From contig OX388351.1 in NCBI GenBank assembly GCA_947579665.1, positions 62,752,939 to 62,816,938 of the forward strand: DNA of 64,000 nucleotides, given 5' to 3'. The notes beneath the pieces were generated by a model. The model worked only from the letters and a program-made list of their open reading frames with translations, searched no databases and was not told the origin of the DNA. Each line of letters begins with the position of its first letter. The first letter of the stretch is position 1. The DNA is from Sympetrum striolatum (lineage: Eukaryota; Arthropoda; Insecta; Odonata; Libellulidae). Made by a program: the position numbers and the translations under genes. This document shows, one piece after another, positions 33,360-46,764 of the stretch.

Positions 33360-36340
33360 AGTTATTTCTACACTTAAATATATACCTGGTGATATATACT
33401 TAGCCGAAAAATATATATTAAAGCGTGTAAATTAGATTTGTTATATTTCGACTGTAAGGTAATTTCGGTCTCATAGAACAATGCAAAAGAATTAATATCC
33501 TCTAAATTAAATAGGAAATAAAGATAGTTATAGGTTCGCTATATTTATATGCGTACAAAAGTGTTATCTTGCGATATAAGGCTAACGCCAGTTAAATGTT
33601 TGTAAAATGAAGATAAGTTTATGACAAAATGGTAGAAATTCAACTTAGTTGAAGTATTTTCACCCATTTGTGATTAAATAGCAGCATAGCTATAGTAAGT
33701 ATCATTATATAGGTATTTATCATCTTCTTATAACTTAGGAATAAGTTTTATAATTCTAACATAGTTTATAGCTTAGGATTTCATTTACTTGAGAAAATTT
33801 ACAAGATTAACTTTAACGTTCAATGACGATTGTTTGGTACTATAAGATTCTTTTTAATTTCCCGATTTGTAGAAGCAACTCATCATTTCTATCTCATTAA
33901 AATTGCATCCACCTCAAGTAAAACTGAATTGATAAGTTCTGTGTCAAACACAATATTTTCAAAACAGTCATTTAATTTTAATGCAGGTACTCCTCAAACA
34001 CATTTTTACTAAAATTTAATTTTCTATTATTTTCTGGAGCTGTGCTCACAAAATAATGTCACTGCCACTTCATGATTTTCGTTCGGATCTTAATTTATTT
34101 TTTACTGAAAAACAATGGTGTTCGGTAATTCATCTTCAACCGTAAAGGAGTATTTGCTTTAAAAGTTCCAGGAGGCATTAAAACTCATGATAAATGATTG
34201 CGAACGGTTCCATCCGTAGTAGAGAGCAGTCATCCTCAGCGCATTTCATTCTTTCCCTTCTTCTGTGGATGATATATGCTGAGTATAACTCAATCATAGT
34301 GATGAATCGATCATTATTCTATGAATATTCATCAGAGTTGATTATTCACGCTCCTCTCGATCATATTATGATTGATATTTGAAAGTATGACTATTTTGCG
34401 GAGATTCCCAATGGAAAACTTCCTTCCTTCCTTCCTTCCTATTCCTGCTCATCTCATTACTTCTGCTCTGATAGCTATAATTAAAGCCTGGGTACGCAGC
34501 GTTGAGAATATTATTCTCCATCAAATGCAATCTTTTATCTATTCTTATGGCCGATAAGAAACGATACGACAGTGATCGATGACTATTGAAGTAATGTGGA
34601 TATATTATTAGAGAAAGATTAATTTACCTTTGCTCCGTTCACTTAAATCATTAGGTAATCCTCCGTTACTGAAAAGCATTGCTGTTCAATTATAATGGTA
34701 TTTATGAGTACTGATTTATGATATTTCTAGTAAAATGAATCAGTATTTGAATATGAATCTCAGGACTAAATATTTTAATATGCTTACAACCCTTTAAATT
34801 TAATCAAACAGGGAATAAAAGTGGTAGTTAGGCCTAAAACTTGCTTATATAAGTCAGGGATGCTGTTAATTGACAACCCCAGGTCAACAATTTCATTTAA
34901 AATTACTGAAATATATATTCTTTCTGAGATGCTTTGAAAAGCCTCCCGTTCAATTCACTTCAATCTGCAGGGACACCGCAATGAAAAAGAGGCAACGTGA
35001 TATCCGATAAAGCGATGCATAGAATATTGGATCCGGAACTTTGCAGTCGTTCGCTTCTCATTCGTTTTATTTGGTTGCCTTTATCTTGGCACAGTCAATG
35101 ACCTGTGGCCGATGAGACTTCCCTTAGGAAGTCTATGTTATAAGTGAAAATCAATTACAAACAATCAGATGCATATACGAATGAATAAACAAGTAAATAA
35201 GTATACTCTTAGGAATAAAAGTAGGTTTTAATGAAGGTATAGCTTACTTTCCTGAACTTTCATATTTTTACGGTTTAAAGTCTATGTCATAAATAATCTC
35301 TTAGCATATCCAGACTGAGGTTTACTTTTTCAGAATCTTTCACACAAATTTCTTCATGCTTAATGGAGATCTGAATCCATCGGTTGGGCTCTAAGCTATA
35401 GTTATTAATAATATTTAACATACAGCAATATTTTCTTATGATTCGAGCAAAAATGAATCTCTGACTAAACAGAGGAGTTCATGTAAAACACATTTGTGCC
35501 TTTGGCTAAGAGATTTTTACGGATATTTTTCTTCTAGTAATGAGTACTATTCAAAAGAACATAGTTTGGCTGCATATTTGCGGGGAATAGTATGGAAATT
35601 GGCTTTAAAAAGTGCATCGTAATTCTTTGTAAATAGGAAGTTTTAATCTAGAAAATGCAGAAAAGTGCAATATAACATAAAAGGTATTAAAGATATGTAT
35701 AGAGTAATTATCTTTGTGGAGTTCAGTGAGGTATACTCCTTATTTAAATTTTTAATGATTGTGAATGACCTAAAATATATTCGACATAGAAATACTTCAC
35801 TTGAACGAGGGTGTACTTTGAATACATTGCCTTTTTTATGCATTCATACATACTTTCATATACATTTTGTAATTTTATTAATCTAATGTTTATATATTCT
35901 GTTGTATTATGCAGAATTACTATAATAGGCAATAAAGTAATATATTGAGATGCTGAACAGGATTTTTGAATTGTTGATCATAGCTGATTATATCATATTA
36001 ATGTTAAATAATATAGAATTCTTTTGTCTCATGATGCAAAATAGACAAAGTTAAAGAGGATGTTAAGAATAAGGTTATCATATTAGTTTCTAAGTATTTT
36101 CTATTATGTAGAGTTAAAATAAGTTACATTTTTATGCTAATCTTGGGTGTTTTGGAACATATGCAGTGCAGCAAATTTTCATGGTCTGCAAGATTGTTCC
36201 GAGAATCTTATTGAATTGAAATAAATCGTATTCTTTCTCGGTGGCGAATGTGCCATGCACATAAGACAATGAAGTAGGGCTCAAAACCTGCGGTCGGCAA
36301 CACTACACATAATAGATGCAATAGAGGTACAAATAGAGCT
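33360..36340. other. AT-rich non-coding stretch
   Basis: Contains a short (CTTC)n run at 34420-34440 and a slightly GC-richer patch at 34970-35140. No gene or transposon recognised. Confidence 0.55.
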
Positions 36341-36349
36341 TAGGAGGCA

Positions 36350-36640
36350 TTGGAGTCGGTCAGTAAACTTGGAGAAAGCGGATAGGGGGATAAAGATTGG
36401 CAAAGTGGAGAGAAAGGAGCTCGGGAGCATCGGTGTGAAAATACCCCAATGGAAAGCACAAAAAATGAGATGAATGGGGTGAAATAGGGGAGAAAGAGAC
36501 GAACGGTTGGAGAATGAAGGCTGGCCAACCATAAAAACCGCTGATTCCGATTCGGAGATAGAGAAAGACATATTGGACAGGGTTAAATATGGGGAGGCGG
36601 AGACGGATTGGGGGTACTCTGCGGGGTATGGAGAAAGGAT
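36350..36640 (+). other. Polypurine island
   Basis: G/A-rich plus strand (for example GGAGAAAGCGGATAGGGGGA). Its complement creates the longest open frame of the window, 158 codons at 36281-36757 minus, which is Ser/Pro/Phe/Leu-rich and not protein-like. Confidence 0.6.
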
Positions 36641-36649
36641 TTGAAGGAT

Positions 36650-39600
36650 ACAGGACTTCGTTCGAGTGAAATTGAGATCTGAGACATTTTCGCTGTTAAA
36701 ATTCATATAAATTTGAAGGCTTCCGATTTTTTTTTTGCGATGGCACGAAATTTTCAATCCGTCATCCTGTCACGCCTTATGAGGGCATTTGCGGATATTT
36801 GAAGATTTTGAAAGGGGACGTAATTTTTTTAAAGCCGTCAGACATTGGACGAAGGTTGATTAATCTTCTAAATGGTTTCAAATTTGATTATGAAAGGCAG
36901 GGAACGGATTTCATTATTAGAGCGTACCTGATTTTTGACTCGTTCATCGATGAATAAGTCTAGAAAGGAGGTCTTTTGAGATAGAAAACTCCAATAGGCA
37001 TAATTATAGAAATCATGTGTATTATTATTAATTATTATACAACAATCCATAAAGTGAAGGGAGGGTCAACCCTTAGCGTATCCTACGTAAGTGGCTCATT
37101 ACATTATGGTACATTACTCAATGGTTATAGGTAATGCATTGATTCCAAAATTAAAAATTAATTTTTGAACGATATATATGTATACTATATACTACAAAAA
37201 TGTAAAATAACATTGAAATATCATAAGTCCATATCCTGTAGTTTATTGATGGCATGTTTTGGTGAATCATAATAATTTAAAGCACATCATAGTATGGCTA
37301 AGATGGTATTTTGTATGGTGCATCTCAAGTAAAAATGAAATCCTAACGATTGAGAAATGAAATTTTGCCATCCCATGATATATAGTACAGGAAAGTCTAG
37401 TAAAACCAACACCAGTGTAAATAAAGTCTATCTAATAGAATTCCATGTTCTTAGTCAGAATTCCTTTTTCTAAGAATTCTCTCTGTATTTACTTTAGTTT
37501 GCAGGTTGGTATATCTTATCCACGCTACAATTAAATACCAAGAACTAGAGGAAGGCATTCTCTAGGCAAAATGAGTACCAATCGGTAAATTTATTCCAGG
37601 CATCTACTGCAAATTCTTTGTATTGTACAGTATACGAAGAAGGAAGTAGTCTTTTCTAAATGTTTTCACAATAAAACCTTGCTTCCTTCTCTATTTTCCC
37701 AACGATATCATCTACCAAAGCCTCTTCAGATACGGAGGATTTAATAATATTTTCCTGCAGCTTAAGCTTTGAAGAATATTACAATGAGATTTTGATAAGT
37801 AGAAAGTATGTAGGGAGTGTGGAACGGAAAGTTTGAAAGCGAGATTAACAAAAATGCAAAAAGTAGGTTCTTGACAAAGATGAGTGGAAGGGGTGTTAGA
37901 AAACTATCAAGGAGGAAAAAAACGTAATTTTTCCGTATTTATATCCTTAATTTTCATACTTTAATATTGATTTCTTTGAAACTTTACCAAATATACTATG
38001 TTTTTGCTAGGACAAAATGTGAAACAAAGATAACATTCTTTGAATGCTCTCGATATTTAAATATAACTGGCATGGATTCTCCTTAAACAAGCAGAAAGAA
38101 CTTCGTATCATGAATAGTACCCTTGCAAGGGTATTTGACCGAGCAATACTTGGAAGAAAGAACAATTTCACGAAGAAACGAATCATTAGAAGATGAGATA
38201 AGACACCATTAGCATCTGAAGATGATACGGTTTAGAAACAGTTGGTGTTCGTTGAACGTCTCCGGTGGGCGAAACATAAGAGGAAGTTGTCATGGGGTGA
38301 AAGTGAAAGCTTCCTGCTTCAACGTCGAGCATTAACTGGCAAAAATGGCCAAACTCTGTTCGGAGTCACATTCAGCAGGAAGTTATGCTAGGACTAAACA
38401 GAATCGTTTTTGCCGTTCTTTCTAAAGAAGCAGGAAACATTGAATTGTCTGAACTGCTGTAGAATTTGAGCGAGCAAAGTCAAGGATGGCAAAGCTTAAA
38501 GGAGGTGGCGGCAGAACTTTAAGAATTTTACCAAGCTCTTTCTTTTTAGGGTCTCTTTCAGCGAATATCTTCTTTAATTGCCATAAAATAGCTGTTACGT
38601 CGTTGATAATGGTTTATTATTTGTTGTTGCAAACGGCGTCAAAATATAAATCGTCTTTGTAGTTCTTGCGAAATTTACCACTTCTGCAAAACAATGGCAA
38701 AACTTCAACAGAAGTAATTTTCATTTTTTAATTTGAACAATGGAACATTTGTTTCATATAAGCATTGAAAGTTTAGAAAGAGACTTATTAAAATTGTCTC
38801 GTATAAACTGTTCAAAAATTCCCATTTTCTAATTATTGTAATAGTTAAATGATCAAATATCTTAATTGATGTAATGGAGATTCAATAAGGCTTGCCTTGG
38901 CATATTTGCATATAAAAGAAATGGAAAAAAGCACTATTTAATATCTTAAAATAGTGTGTCAAAAATAAATTCGTCGGCAGCCCTTAAATCGCTAGTTCTC
39001 CATTTATAGTGTATCATGAATGCAAATGAAAAGTGTGAAGTGAACATTCTGAATGTAAATTGTGCAAGTTAAGGGGGAATAAATCCAAACAACTGTTATT
39101 GCCCTAAGAACCTTTGTATATGCGAGAATTTGTTTCATAGCAAATGATACCCTATGGCTACTATTTGAAATTTCATATTCCGCATTTTATTTCGCGAAGT
39201 CATAAAATAAGATTTATCAGGGAATCCTTTGCTTTAATAAACCTTTGAATTTATCTCGTCTGAAATTTTCACTTATTAAATTCGAAATTATGAGAAAGAA
39301 ATATGAGTAACGTTGATGATTATGATTGAGGAAAGCATTCTCAATTTGAGTTTTATTGAAACTTTTTGCCAAAGGAAACCAGCTGTAAAGGAAAAGTTGT
39401 ACGAGAATGATAAAAAAATCATTCCTTCTAGCGATAATCGTTTTAATACCAGAATTCATTTTGTTGTTGGCGGAATTACGGCGGCACTAGGATGTAAAAT
39501 TCGGGCTTGTCATCTTTTTTGTTTGATGTTGAGTCTCGCTTTATGGAAATTGATATTTTTGGAGCTATACAATGTTTGACCGATTGATAATATTAACGTT

Positions 39601-40425
39601 GTGAACATTTTACGAATTGAAAGATTCTTTCACATATTTAAAAAATGTATGATAGAATCAACATTTTAAAGTTTCGAGAAAAGTTCTATCAAAATTCGAA
39701 TCCACATGTCACCTCTGTCTTTATTCAGATGACATGGGAAACTAAAAGTTTTTAGTCGTGACGTTTGCATGTGACAAAAAATCCATGAATGCGTCATTTT
39801 TCATTTCTATTCCATGTTAAAAACCTTCTCATAAATTTCTCTTAATGCGAATTCAATCCTTTTAAAAAAACATTAGTTGCCTACTTATTCAACAACTGGG
39901 AAAAGAACCCTGTAATCTCAACATGAAAATTTTAACTTATCTATGAGGAATTTATTTCTTACTTATAGCATTTTCCTTCTTTATCAGTATTCTAAAAAAT
40001 AAGGCAATTATACTTTATTTTATATTTATACTATTTTGATTTTTCTAATTTAGCAACATAAAATTTCCGATTGCAATGCAAGAAGCAGGTTTCAATTGCT
40101 AGGTTTAAAAACGATTTACAGACAAAAGTCTACATATGTGCCTAATTATTGATTAATGTCATCTTAAGCTATCTTAAGTCAATTATCTCTTTGAATTAAG
40201 TTATTTGAGTGCCTCTAAAAGAAAACAAGATTATTAAGCTGATAATTAGTTGTTAGAAAGTAGTAATTAAGCTGTTAAAGCAAGGCAAAGTATAGAAGGA
40301 TAACTCGGCAGTATTTATCCTCACCAGTCCTCCCTCAGGAGATCGTAACAATTAGAGGAGAAAGTAAAAGATATATATCTGCTCTCCGTTAATCCCATAC
40401 CTTTGATGGATTTTTTATGAGCTAA
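36650..40425. other. AT-rich non-coding stretch
   Basis: No gene recognised. 38100-38520 is a little less AT-rich, with many stops in all frames. The frame pair at 39217-39579 overlaps on opposite strands and has no motif. Confidence 0.55.
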
Positions 40426-40429
40426 GGAA

Positions 40430-40750
40430 ACAGTTTGACTTCAGCCGGGTATTTTTCCCAGAGCCGCCGAGGATAGGAAGACGGGCTAAGGAAGAAACCC
40501 TTATCCTGAACACTTGATCCAGGATCTAATCCCAGGCGAGGATATCCGGCCTAAGTGCGTTGAGCCCTAGGCGTCTCCTACGCAGTGGTGACTCAATAAT
40601 CCAATGTTTCAGACCCCAAATCCAGGGTTAGCGGTTCAGATGAACGCCGCACCAATCTGCTGCTCCAACTTAGTCGTAAAAGGCACGATTCAGAATTTGC
40701 TTCCCTTAAGGCAAATGACGCCCCAAGAGAGGGAGGTATTCTACGGAGAT
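40430..40750. other. GC-richer block, nature unclear
   Basis: Stands out from its flanks (for example GAGCCGCCGAGGATAGG and GATCCAGGATCTAATCCCAG). No open frame, no tRNA-like promoter and no terminal repeats were found. It may be an unrecognised dispersed repeat or a regulatory block. Confidence 0.3.
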
Positions 40751-40759
40751 CTTTTCAAC

Positions 40760-42355
40760 TTATGAAAATGTCTCTCAGATTTCTTCGTATGCGACTGTTA
40801 ATGTTGCTGTTTATGTTTATTCATGGATTGGAATTGATATATATTTTCCAACAATAAAATCGGTTCACTGTTATCATTTTAGAATTGGTAGTTGCATACT
40901 ATCTTACTCTTATACTAGCGGTTAACTAATTTTCAAAGATGGTACAAATATTTGCAGAGAGATTAGAGACTTGATAGCTCAATTTTAAAGCCAATAGTTT
41001 TTAAGTATTTCAGTGAGTCAGAACTATTTGCAATTCAGCGTTATGTATATTCGGTATTGTTCACTTACAGCATAAATCTTCAATAACAGTGAAATATCAT
41101 GTGTATTCAACTTTTACAAATCTCATTGAATTTAACAAAATGCTCTACCTGTTTTTCTGATGTTAAATTTTTATTTCAAATTTATTGATTTAAAGTTCAT
41201 TTAGCGGTCATAAAGTGCAGGTGCAAAAACTGTGCGTAAACTGCTTGGTTTTGCTGAAGGAGCTATGACGTCAATATTTTTTTCTTATTTTTATATATTA
41301 CTTCATTAAAAATTCATCCGGTTTATTTTTATCCTGCTCAAGAGAAATAAGTGTTGCATTTTTATGAACATTTAATTCATATGCTGGAAAACTAAATAAA
41401 AGCATTGGATGTGCAATCATAAGAATTAACCAAGCATAAGCTCGTATTTGTTCGAGGCAGTATCGTTCCACCGGATTGACCTTAACACATGCGACGAATA
41501 ATGGTTCTAAAGTAATGCTGAAACAATTTCATTTTCCTACACACACATTTTATAAATGCCAACATTACATACTGAATACATTGGATACATTCCTTCATCA
41601 TTACTGTAAACTTTTTATTCATGCTTTATCTTATATAACCGGAAGTTTTTCTAATTCTTCGGGAAAGAATGTTCGTTTAATCGAATTAACAGGATTTTAA
41701 TCTTTCTAAATAAATTCCTCCGTGAGACCATTACTCCTAATTTATTTGTTTATCGAATTATTAATTTATTTAATAAACATTGCAAGTTTGTCTTCTGACC
41801 AGATGTCAACGTTTAAGGGGAACATAAAAAAGATTTTAAGCCAGATATTTGCCCAAAGACGGGAAGGAAACCCCTCAAAAAACCTCCCGTGGGCTGTAAA
41901 ATTAAATTAAACTATATATAGGTACATATGGTATAAATTCTATCATGTATAATGTATATATGATCTATAATTTAACTAAAATAATACATTACATGATGAA
42001 GTTACCATGCAGATGAATATATTGATTGGGTATAACAAATACAATTCGAAATAATAATACAGAGGATATATCAGTGAACTACATTATAATGTGGTTTAAC
42101 TTAAGCTTATTTATGTAAACTTTCATGTTTTTAGGATTTGGCATGGGAATTTCACCAGGTAAAGCGTTCTATTACCTAACATCCCTATTGGTGAAATAGT
42201 ATTTTTCTACGTCTATTGTCTGGTCACTATCTATTTTATTATATGATTATTTTAAATAGATAAGATACAAATTTTTAATAGACATATATTTTGCTTTGGA
42301 GCATTTTAACTAGAAATGAAAGTTAATATAGAATTATCAGCGGAATCTCCGAGCT
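40760..42355. other. AT-rich non-coding stretch
   Basis: Nothing recognised. Frames at 41476-41910 have no motif. Confidence 0.55.
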
Positions 42356-42359
42356 ATCC

Positions 42360-42800
42360 TTTCCCATAAGTTAAGTATTGAAGACGACAGGAGGAATAAG
42401 GGAATCTCATTCGCCTTTTTACATGCGCCATAAACTGGGTGCTTATCCTCTTCCCAAAGCTATGTCGACAAGGCGGATTCCGCATTCAGCCAAACCCCGT
42501 TGTCATAACTTCAATCATCCCAAAGCCTTCCCCAGGATCTCCTTCCAAACGCTTTATTAAATGCGCAGACATGTGGGTCAGAGCAGCCGTCCCTTACAGA
42601 CTCAATAGAACGTACGCTCGTCCGAAATGTAGATGGAGACTTGGAAGCCGATGAGCGAAGAACGCTTTTATTGGGAGACTCTCAAAGTTTGCCCTCCACC
42701 TTTCACTCATCGCCCGAGCTTAATTACTCCCTTCGCTCATTAATTACGAGCGGCTAAGTGCGTGCTGATAAATAGTCGAACATACAAAATAAAGTCTAAT
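42360..42800. promoter_or_regulatory. Candidate conserved non-coding element
   Basis: A GC-richer block ending in closely spaced homeodomain-type cores: GCTTAATTACTCCC and CATTAATTACGAGCGGC, then GATAAATAG (about 42718-42775). Overlapping short frames (42378-42654) show no protein signature. Regulatory function is inferred from site clustering and composition. Confidence 0.35.
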
Positions 42801-43169
42801 TAACGCTATATATGAGATGTATAATTTTCAGCCCTCCTGTTTGTAACCGTCGTCTAAGGGAGATTTGGTACGAGTAAATTAACACTATGATAATAAGAGG
42901 AGGCTTAGTTCAAGCGCATTCGAGAACCTTCTTAGCATCGCTGCTAGATTAGAGATTAAATATGTTTCTCCAAGTTGTATTTGTCAGCGTTTCGTCCCTG
43001 CGTTGCCATCAATTTGTTTCTCCCGCTGAAGATGGTAGCTTGGCAGTTGAAATATATAACGAGCAATTCTTTGAAGGACGTATATATGGAATTTTCTGTC
43101 GTTCCCAGAATGGGTGGCAAGGCAGGTGCGGAACGCTGACGTAGACGGCTTGGGAGAATTTTTAACCTC

Positions 43170-43287
43170 AAATTTATGTTCAACCACGTTTCAGTTAATT
43201 CCTTAAATTTTCGGAAAGTTATAGTCTTAAATTTATGTTCAACCACGTTTCAGTTAATTCCTTAAATTTTCGGAAAGTTATAGTCTT
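43170..43287. repeat. Exact 59-bp tandem duplication
   Basis: 43170-43228 and 43229-43287 are identical. Both begin AAATTTATGTTCAACCACG and end GAAAGTTATAGTCTT. No difference means the duplication is recent, or is an assembly artefact. It produces the overlapping minus-strand frames at 42956-43246. Confidence 0.95.
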
Positions 43288-43289
43288 TT

Positions 43290-44080
43290 CCATTACTTTT
43301 GTAGTTAATTGTTGCAAAACCTAGTTTTCTTATTGATGAAAAGTTATACCTAGTAATACCTAGTAATTTGAACCCATGACAGGTGGAAAGTTTGTATATT
43401 TATATAAATAATTATCCTACCGAAGCAGTAACTATTATAGCACTTTAGGAAAGCTTATTTCAAATGATCCCTTGTAGACATATTTTAAATAAAATATCAC
43501 ACGAAAATTGGAGTGTGATACATCTCGATTATTAAAAAATTAACATTATAAAAAAGTTTATTTGTTAGTAATTATAAATTACATAACATCTTAATTTACA
43601 ATGATACCAAGTGAGCCGCAGATAAGGCATTTATATTCTTGGAAGCGAAGTTAACTGGTTTCTAATATAACCTAATCTGATAACGTATCACTCGCTGGCG
43701 ATAAAAACTTCTCTGTGAATTAAAAATGTAATTATTTCCTTAGAAATAGGATACAACACAAGTAAATTAGATTCTCGGAAGTAGTAATGTTTAAAAAATA
43801 TCTAATTCTAAACGTATAAATGTTGTTTTTATTTACACCAAAGAGTTAGGATTATTAAATATTTTAGAAGCACCGAATAAGAAAAACTACTATTAGTACT
43901 ATGGCTATAAAGATAGCAGAACAATAATCCATAATCTATGAGGCTATTAGCTTGCGAATCATTGTTTTGTTAGCAATTAAATTCTAGAAAATGTTTAGCT
44001 AAAATAGCAAAAAAGGAATATCCATAAATATTTAGGTGATTCCATCCATCCTTGGCATTTATGCCAAATATAGTTCGCTT
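43290..44080. other. AT-rich non-coding stretch
   Basis: Nothing recognised. Confidence 0.55.
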
Positions 44081-44089
44081 TACCCACTG

Positions 44090-44560
44090 AATTTCCTAGA
44101 ACGGGAGCCAAAATTTCGCTTTCGGGGAAGAATGCATTAGTCCCAGACACAATAAAGGCGAGCATGTGGTATATATATAGGGGTATTGCCTTCCGAAGGC
44201 GATAAACCCTCCAAAGGAAAACGGTCAGTCCACCTTTGAGTCATTCGAATGAGAGAGACCCGCTAGACCGCTTATATTCTGCGTAACTTGCGACGGCCCC
44301 TTTACATTAGGAAGCGTTTCTTGCATTTGTGTACCTAGAGATGCATACATTTCAGTGAATTTCCGCATGGATGGGTCGGCAGCGAATCATTCAAATGCAT
44401 TCTCTTTATCTGCATTCCACTGTTTATCCAATGCGCGAACTAACGACGTTGTAAACAACCTTCTGAGCAGTTCTCCAGCGAAAATATCCCTTTATATTTT
44501 ACCTTTTCTTCTCAACTGGTTATCTCTAGCCTTCCCTTCAAGGATACCTCTCTTAAACGC
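44090..44560. other. GC-richer block, possible regulatory DNA
   Basis: Includes a TATATATATAGGGG stretch (44170-44183) and a CpG-retaining stretch (for example TTGCGACGGCCCC near 44288). The TATA-like run is not at the usual distance from an initiator-like TCAGT (near 44225), so I do not call a promoter. Short frames have no motif. Confidence 0.25.
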
Positions 44561-44569
44561 CTTATTAAC

Positions 44570-45270
44570 CCTATGTTAGCCGAGCAAGTTTTCTTTACGC
44601 GAATGGTCATGCGGAATAGAGTTCTACCTAACGCAAGGAGCGTTATGACATCAGAGCAAATATTTATTTTACTATCAAACAGTTCATTAATCATGTTTGA
44701 TAATGACAAACATGATATTTACAGAAGGCAATTTTGTTATGTTAGCAATGTATCGGAAATTAATATTTACTTTAACATCATTTAAGGTGAGATTCTCCAA
44801 TGGTATTATTTACATATTAAAATTAATTAAATAATATAGTATTGATATAATATTACAATACCACATATTTACTATTGATTGTTTAAACACCACATAATAT
44901 AATATTATCTGGCGACTAAACATTCAGTTTAAGATAGCACGCGATAAAAGCACATGTTATATAATTAATGTTTAGAGCAAGAAATGTATTACTATAAAAC
45001 TGAAAATTAACTGAATTTTGAGATTCGTGGAACTCCTTCAGCTCTATTCCGTTAAAAAAATCGTTTTCAGCAGATGGTGGTTAGGGTAAAGCTATCATTT
45101 TGTGGGAAAATTCTTCGTAATGCGTATTCCTATAGCTACTAAAAAGCTAAGAGCAATAAAAAAGTAACTAATAAATGAAAACAACAACAAAACACTATGA
45201 AATCGGTCATTATCGAATGGCTCATTACATAATAAAGGTATATTTAAATGCTCCATCTGGGAGACTAAAT
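44570..45270. other. AT-rich non-coding stretch
   Basis: Nothing recognised. Confidence 0.55.
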
Positions 45271-45275
45271 AACGA

Positions 45276-45370
45276 GTAATAGCTACTAGCTACTAACTAG
45301 TATTAGTTATAAGCTAGTTAATATAGGTAGTTGGAGTATTTAGTACTTGCTACTAGCTAGTACTAAGCAC
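45276..45370. repeat. Cluster of CTAGTA/TACTAG-type short inverted and direct repeats
   Basis: AGCTACTAGCTACTAACTAG, AGCTAGTTA and TACTTGCTACTAGCTAGTAC lie within 95 bases. Together they form several alternative hairpins. Low-complexity origin is likely. Confidence 0.6.
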
Positions 45371-45849
45371 TCTTTAGTGATAACTACCCGAAAGGAGTTC
45401 TCTGGGCTACAGGTCGAACTATCAATTTCAGAAAAAATAAATAAAACGATTTTATATCCATTTTGATCATAGAGGTAAGCAAATCTCAAGTGGGTGTGGC
45501 TATCGAATTTTTAAAGTTTTTGTTCATCTAAAAAGCAGTGAATGATAAAGAAACGTACTGGTTTTTATTCTATCTGTAGTTATTCCTCTTCTAAAAATTA
45601 TGTTTATCAAGATGCAGAATCTCCAAATAAGCTCCTCCTTCGGATATATGTTTTCCTTTTACCACACAAGGCTTCTTAAACATGCGCATGCAAGGCAAAT
45701 TATATCGTGATCAGGATTGGAAGCCAAAGATTTTTCCCTCTTGGATAGTGGTTCTTTCTTAGGAGAGCCTTTCCTTATTGCATTCTGGGAATATTCTTGG
45801 CGAAGGTTTAATGAGCTAATTTGCCTCGGCCGCCATACATTGAGACTAG

Positions 45850-46010
45850 CGAGAAGACGTCTAGATCGTAGATGGAAATGAAAGGTAAAGGAGGGAGAAA
45901 TTGCGTTCGAGGAATGTACGGGAGAGGGCTTTGAGGTTGTATTTGGGTTACGAGGGATAGAGAGCGATTTGTGGATTCCTGAGGGGATGGAGTGATATGA
46001 TGGGTTTGCA
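45850..46010 (+). other. Polypurine island
   Basis: G/A-rich plus strand (for example GGTAAAGGAGGGAGAAATTG and GAGGGATAGAGAGCG). It is the source of the 144-codon Ser/Pro/Leu-rich minus-strand frame at 45659-46093, which has no motif. Confidence 0.55.
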
Positions 46011-46019
46011 GGTACTCGG

Positions 46020-46480
46020 TGATAGACAGCTGATCGAAATTCTATTAGAGATTCGAGGAAGAGTATTAAGGAATAGATGGAAAGAACACGCAAAGACGGA
46101 TGAGTTCATTAGACACACAATCAACAAACATAGTTAATCGTTTCAAATGGGTGGACGGACGTTCATCTTTTGAAATGATCGAAATTGGAGTGGTACCCAA
46201 TTAAGGTAACTACACTCAACTGAGGAAATCTCTTACTTAGTGAATCATTGTGGTGCAGATAAATCCATAATATAGTTATTAACTGAGGAAATATATAGGT
46301 ACTTCTATTATTTGTACTTAATAAGTAAAAACATTTCATATTCCGTAATAGGATGCATTTCTGTTTCCCTATCTTACACTTATTCTTCAAACATTAATTT
46401 ATGCTCATAGTGTTTCATTCCAATTATTGCAGAAAAAATGTCTTATATGTGTACGTAACGTAACTCCAAATTTTTATTTG
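46020..46480. other. Non-coding stretch
   Basis: Nothing recognised. Confidence 0.55.
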
Positions 46481-46496
46481 GTTAGATACTTCAGTT

Positions 46497-46746
46497 AATC
46501 ATTTTCCTCTGAGCCTTATTCTCATATTTTGATGGGGTCGGCAGATGAATGATAGTTTGGGTGATGATAAGGATGATGTTAGTTTTGGCGATGAACTTTT
46601 ACAGCCGGATGCCCTTTCTTCCACCAACCCTGAACGGGGAATTCAGACAAACACACATAACCATTCCCTGATCAGTAAAATCCCGATTCGAACCCGGGTC
46701 TTGGAGTTGATCCGATAGAGCTTACCACTCTGGAAACCAAGGCCGG
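46497..46746 (-). mobile_element. tRNA-derived SINE, family 2, with 14-bp target duplication
   Basis: TAGATACTTCAGTT (46483-46496) and TAGATACTTCAATT (46747-46760) flank the element with one mismatch. On the minus strand the 5' end is tRNA-like (about 46672-46746), with a TGGTTTCCAGAGTGG A-box region and a GGTTCGAATCG B box. The body contains GGGTTGGTGGAAGAAAGGGC followed by ATCCGGCTGTAAAA, a core I recall from arthropod SINEs. The 3' part is rich in CATCAT/TATCATC repeats and ends near a GCCGACCCC. It differs in body from the SINEs at 25105 and 31911. A whole, 250-bp, full-length insertion. Confidence 0.88.
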
Positions 46747-46764
46747 TAGATACTTCAATTGATA

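Noticed and set aside
36281..36757. Longest open frame of the window (158 codons, minus strand)
   Set aside because: Ser/Pro/Phe/Leu-rich with no motif. It is the complement of a polypurine island that lacks stop triplets by composition.
44170..44230. TATA-box promoter
   Set aside because: The TATA-like run is about 55 bases from the initiator-like TCAGT, too far for a normal core promoter.
45659..46093. 144-codon minus-strand frame
   Set aside because: Same cause: the complement of a purine-rich tract, low-complexity Ser/Pro/Leu content and no domain.
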